Shown here piece after piece: positions 62,366 through 64,000 of a stretch of DNA of 64,000 nt (positions are counted from its first letter, which is position 1; each line of letters starts with the position of its first letter). The DNA is taken from assembly GCF_900109525.1 (NCBI RefSeq), contig NZ_FOAN01000003.1:372001-436000 (forward strand). Reading direction: 5' to 3'. This DNA comes from Allobosea lupini. GTDB taxonomy: Bacteria > Pseudomonadota > Alphaproteobacteria > Rhizobiales > Beijerinckiaceae. The notes beneath the pieces are model-generated. The model made no database searches, was not told where the DNA came from, and was given only the letters and a program-made list of their open reading frames with translations. A program made the translations under genes and the position numbers.

Positions 62366-63076
62366 ATGTCGGCCGATCTTCACGATCTTCCCCGTTCTCA
62401 CGATCACGCCCTGTCACGTCCCGCTGCGGGCGAGGTCGTCGCGCTGCTCGGCACTCCCGAGGTGCGCGCGCTGGCCCTGCGTGGGTTCGCCGGCCTGAGG
62501 GCTGACGAAGGAACGGTGCCGACTGCCGGGATCGGCCTGCTCTGTGCCCGGCCGCGCTTCTTCCCCTGGCTCGATCTCGCCGAGAACCTCGCCTTTGCCT
62601 TGCCCAAAGCCACACCGTTCGAGCGCGAGGGCCTGATCGCCAACGTGCTGGTCCGCGTCGGTCTTGCTGCGCAGGCGACGCAGCGGCCCGGGACGCTCTC
62701 GCCGGAAGAGCTGCTGCGGCTCGCCATTGCCCGCCTGCTGCTGGTGAGGCCGCGCCTGCTGCTGATCGACGAGCCCTTCGCAACGCTCGACACAGAGGCG
62801 CGCGACCGGCTCGCGGCCTTCCTGCCTGAGCTCTGTACGCAGGGGCGTCCGGCCGTCGTCATCGCCACCGGCTCGGTCGAGGATGCCCTGCGCCTCGCCG
62901 ACCGCATCCTCGTCCTGCCGCAGCAGCCGGGCCCGGTCGCCTTCAGCCTCGACAACCTCCTCGCCCGCCCGCGCGAGGAGGGTTCGGTCGGCTTCGTCGC
63001 CTTGCGCCGCGAATTGCGCCGGGCGCTCGACAAGGAAGTCCGGCATGCCGCGCCGGAGGTGGAGGCAGCGGCCTGA
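62366..63076 (+). CDS. Degenerate ABC ATPase-like protein (pseudo-ATPase)
   Basis: This 236-residue protein aligns with SsuB-type ATPases, including the intact ATPase at 61422, but its key residues are gone. The Walker A loop is replaced by GTPEVRAL (residues 29-36, no Lys). The Q-loop Gln is Ala61. The signature is LSPEE (111-115). The H-loop His is Gly169. Walker B LLLIDEP and the following LD remain. It should not hydrolyse ATP alone. It has its own promoter and SAM-II riboswitch and is followed by an OsmC gene. The ATG at 62366 has GGAG 6 nt upstream; 62354 is an alternative. Confidence 0.85.
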   Translation: MSADLHDLPRSHDHALSRPAAGEVVALLGTPEVRALALRGFAGLRADEGTVPTAGIGLLCARPRFFPWLDLAENLAFALPKATPFEREGLIANVLVRVGLAAQATQRPGTLSPEELLRLAIARLLLVRPRLLLIDEPFATLDTEARDRLAAFLPELCTQGRPAVVIATGSVEDALRLADRILVLPQQPGPVAFSLDNLLARPREEGSVGFVALRRELRRALDKEVRHAAPEVEAAA

Positions 63077-63121
63077 ACCGGCTAGACAGGCCGCGAACCG
63101 TTTCTGCCAGGGATCACGATC

Positions 63122-63631
63122 ATGGACGTCACCGCGCTGCGCGCTCTGCAGGCTCCGCTCAAGGACAAGTATCGTGAGGCGCCCGATGCGGCGGTGATCA
63201 CGCTGAAAGCAAAAGGCGAACTCGACGACCAGCACATCGCCTGCAAGGTCGAAACCGGCCGGGCGATTGCGCTTGCCGGCCTCCATCCTGCCACCGGCGG
63301 CTCCGGCGCCGAGCTCTGCTCCGGCGACATGCTGCTCGAGGCGCTGGTCGCCTGCGCCGGCGTCACGCTGAAGGCGGTCGCGACCGCGCTCGAGATCGAA
63401 TTGAAGAAGGGCACGGTCCGGGCCGAGGGCGATCTCGACTTCCGCGGCACGCTCGGCGTCGCCAAGGACGCCGCGGTCGGCTTCAAGGCGATCCGCCTGT
63501 CCTTCGATGTCGAGACCGATGCGCCTCAGGACAAGCTCGACACGCTGCTCAAGCTGACCGAGCGCTACTGCGTCGTCTTCCAGACGCTCAATGTGAAGCC
63601 GGAGCTCTCGGCGAATCTCGCGCGGGCCTGA
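63122..63631 (+). CDS. OsmC family protein
   Basis: This 169-residue protein has the OsmC/YhfA fold with the two expected redox Cys: Cys78 in LLEALVACAGVTL and Cys150 in ERYCVVF, with an extra Cys66. Family members reduce organic hydroperoxides or act on other thiol substrates. It lies 45 bp after the pseudo-ATPase gene on the same strand, so it is probably part of the second SAM-II unit. It could be linked to sulfur or thiol metabolism. Confidence 0.9.
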   Translation: MDVTALRALQAPLKDKYREAPDAAVITLKAKGELDDQHIACKVETGRAIALAGLHPATGGSGAELCSGDMLLEALVACAGVTLKAVATALEIELKKGTVRAEGDLDFRGTLGVAKDAAVGFKAIRLSFDVETDAPQDKLDTLLKLTERYCVVFQTLNVKPELSANLARA

Positions 63632-64000
63632 TCAGGCCGGCAGCGGGCGCGGCGACCCATCCGCCTCCGTCGCTTCCGGTTCCTGCGAAATCGGCGCCGT
63701 CATCGGGTCGATGATCGCGAAGGGGCGCTCCGACATCTGTTCGGGCGCGGCGCGCTGGCGGATGCGCAGTGCCGCCATGGCTGCGAGCAGCGCGCTGATC
63801 GCAGCCATGAAATAGAGCAGCCCGTTGATGTCGAGCCGCGCCATCACCTGGGCGCCAAGCAGCGGGCCGAGCGCCGAGCCGATGCCGCTGACCAGGATCA
63901 GCCGGCCGCTGACGGCGACGACGCGGTCCTGCGGCATGCGGTCGAGCGCATGGGCGACGCAGACCGGATAGAGCGTCGACATGAACCCCCCGAGCAGGGC
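63632..64000 (-). CDS. MFS transporter, partial at the right edge
   Basis: The C-terminal 122 residues of a membrane transporter are visible; the frame stays open to the window edge (ALLGGF before the first internal Met), so the gene is truncated by the window and not naturally. It shows ALLGGFMSTLYPVCVAHALDRM, then LVSGIGSALGPLLGAQVMAR and a further helix, ending in a polar tail. The pattern suits the last helices of a YcaD-like MFS protein. It is convergent with the osmC-type gene, 1 bp apart. Confidence 0.8.
   Translation of the reverse strand, partial: ALLGGFMSTLYPVCVAHALDRMPQDRVVAVSGRLILVSGIGSALGPLLGAQVMARLDINGLLYFMAAISALLAAMAALRIRQRAAPEQMSERPFAIIDPMTAPISQEPEATEADGSPRPLPA

Overview
The window is about 64 kb of GC-rich chromosome from an alphaproteobacterium, most likely of the order Hyphomicrobiales (Rhizobiales); my best guess is Bosea or a close relative. 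The reasons are the dnaK-dnaJ, rpsA-sppA-ihfB-lapA, glnD, grpE and dapB gene content, the DUF2244 gene next to nth, SAM-II class riboswitches, a CtrA-type site, and interspersed palindromic repeats of the kind common in this order. No rRNA, tRNA, CRISPR array, prophage or insertion sequence was found. Genes are densely packed, with many ATGA or TGATG overlaps.

Layout. 1-9 kb: SDR protein, queG and a GST (left-going), uppP, a LysR regulator divergent from a PrpF/GalD-type tautomerase and a TctC-type binding protein, nth with DUF2244, and a methyltransferase. 9-19 kb: AraC-MGMT repair fusion, secreted protein, dnaK-dnaJ with a candidate heat-shock promoter, CsbD, XRE regulator, phytase-like esterase. 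19-25 kb: kup, argG, DsbA-like isomerase, M48 protease with LemA. 25-32.8 kb: a siderophore uptake operon (TonB receptor, unknown protein, RhtX-like permease) with a divergent AraC regulator, then DipZ and a small exported protein divergent from an OhrR-type MarR regulator. 33-41 kb: LLM oxidoreductase, rpsA with a structured leader, an Hsp70-like gene, cupin, sppA, ihfB, lapA, an ornithine cyclodeaminase homologue, and a DUF3309 gene. 41-45 kb: Bug-type binding protein, mepA and an extensin-like lipoprotein (both peptidoglycan-peptidase folds), and a GST. 45-52 kb: an IclR-ABC transporter operon divergent from an unknown protein, an SDR and an amidase; then a 27-codon microprotein gene with its own promoter, Shine-Dalgarno (SD) sequence and terminator. 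52-59 kb: secreted Cys-rich protein, Tim44-like protein, dapB-alkB, TRIC channel, grpE and glnD.

The most interesting part is 59.4-63.6 kb. A sulfonate/NMT1-type ABC transporter operon (binding protein, permease, ATPase) is preceded by a near-consensus sigma-70 promoter and a SAM-II (metA-type) riboswitch. The same promoter-plus-aptamer cassette recurs 2.8 kb downstream, in the gap after the ATPase gene. There it drives a second unit: a degenerate ABC ATPase-like protein that has lost the Walker A, Q-loop, signature and H-loop residues, followed by an OsmC-family protein. This suggests one SAM-sensing sulfur-uptake system with two separately transcribed, coordinately controlled halves, one of them encoding a pseudo-ATPase of unknown role.

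Other regulatory observations: three palindromic repeats, each in a gap between convergent genes; a full CtrA-type box upstream of the extensin-like gene; a CtrA-like box and a DnaA-box-like site upstream of the microprotein; and perfect or near-perfect operator palindromes in three divergent promoter regions (IclR, OhrR, AraC/TonB).
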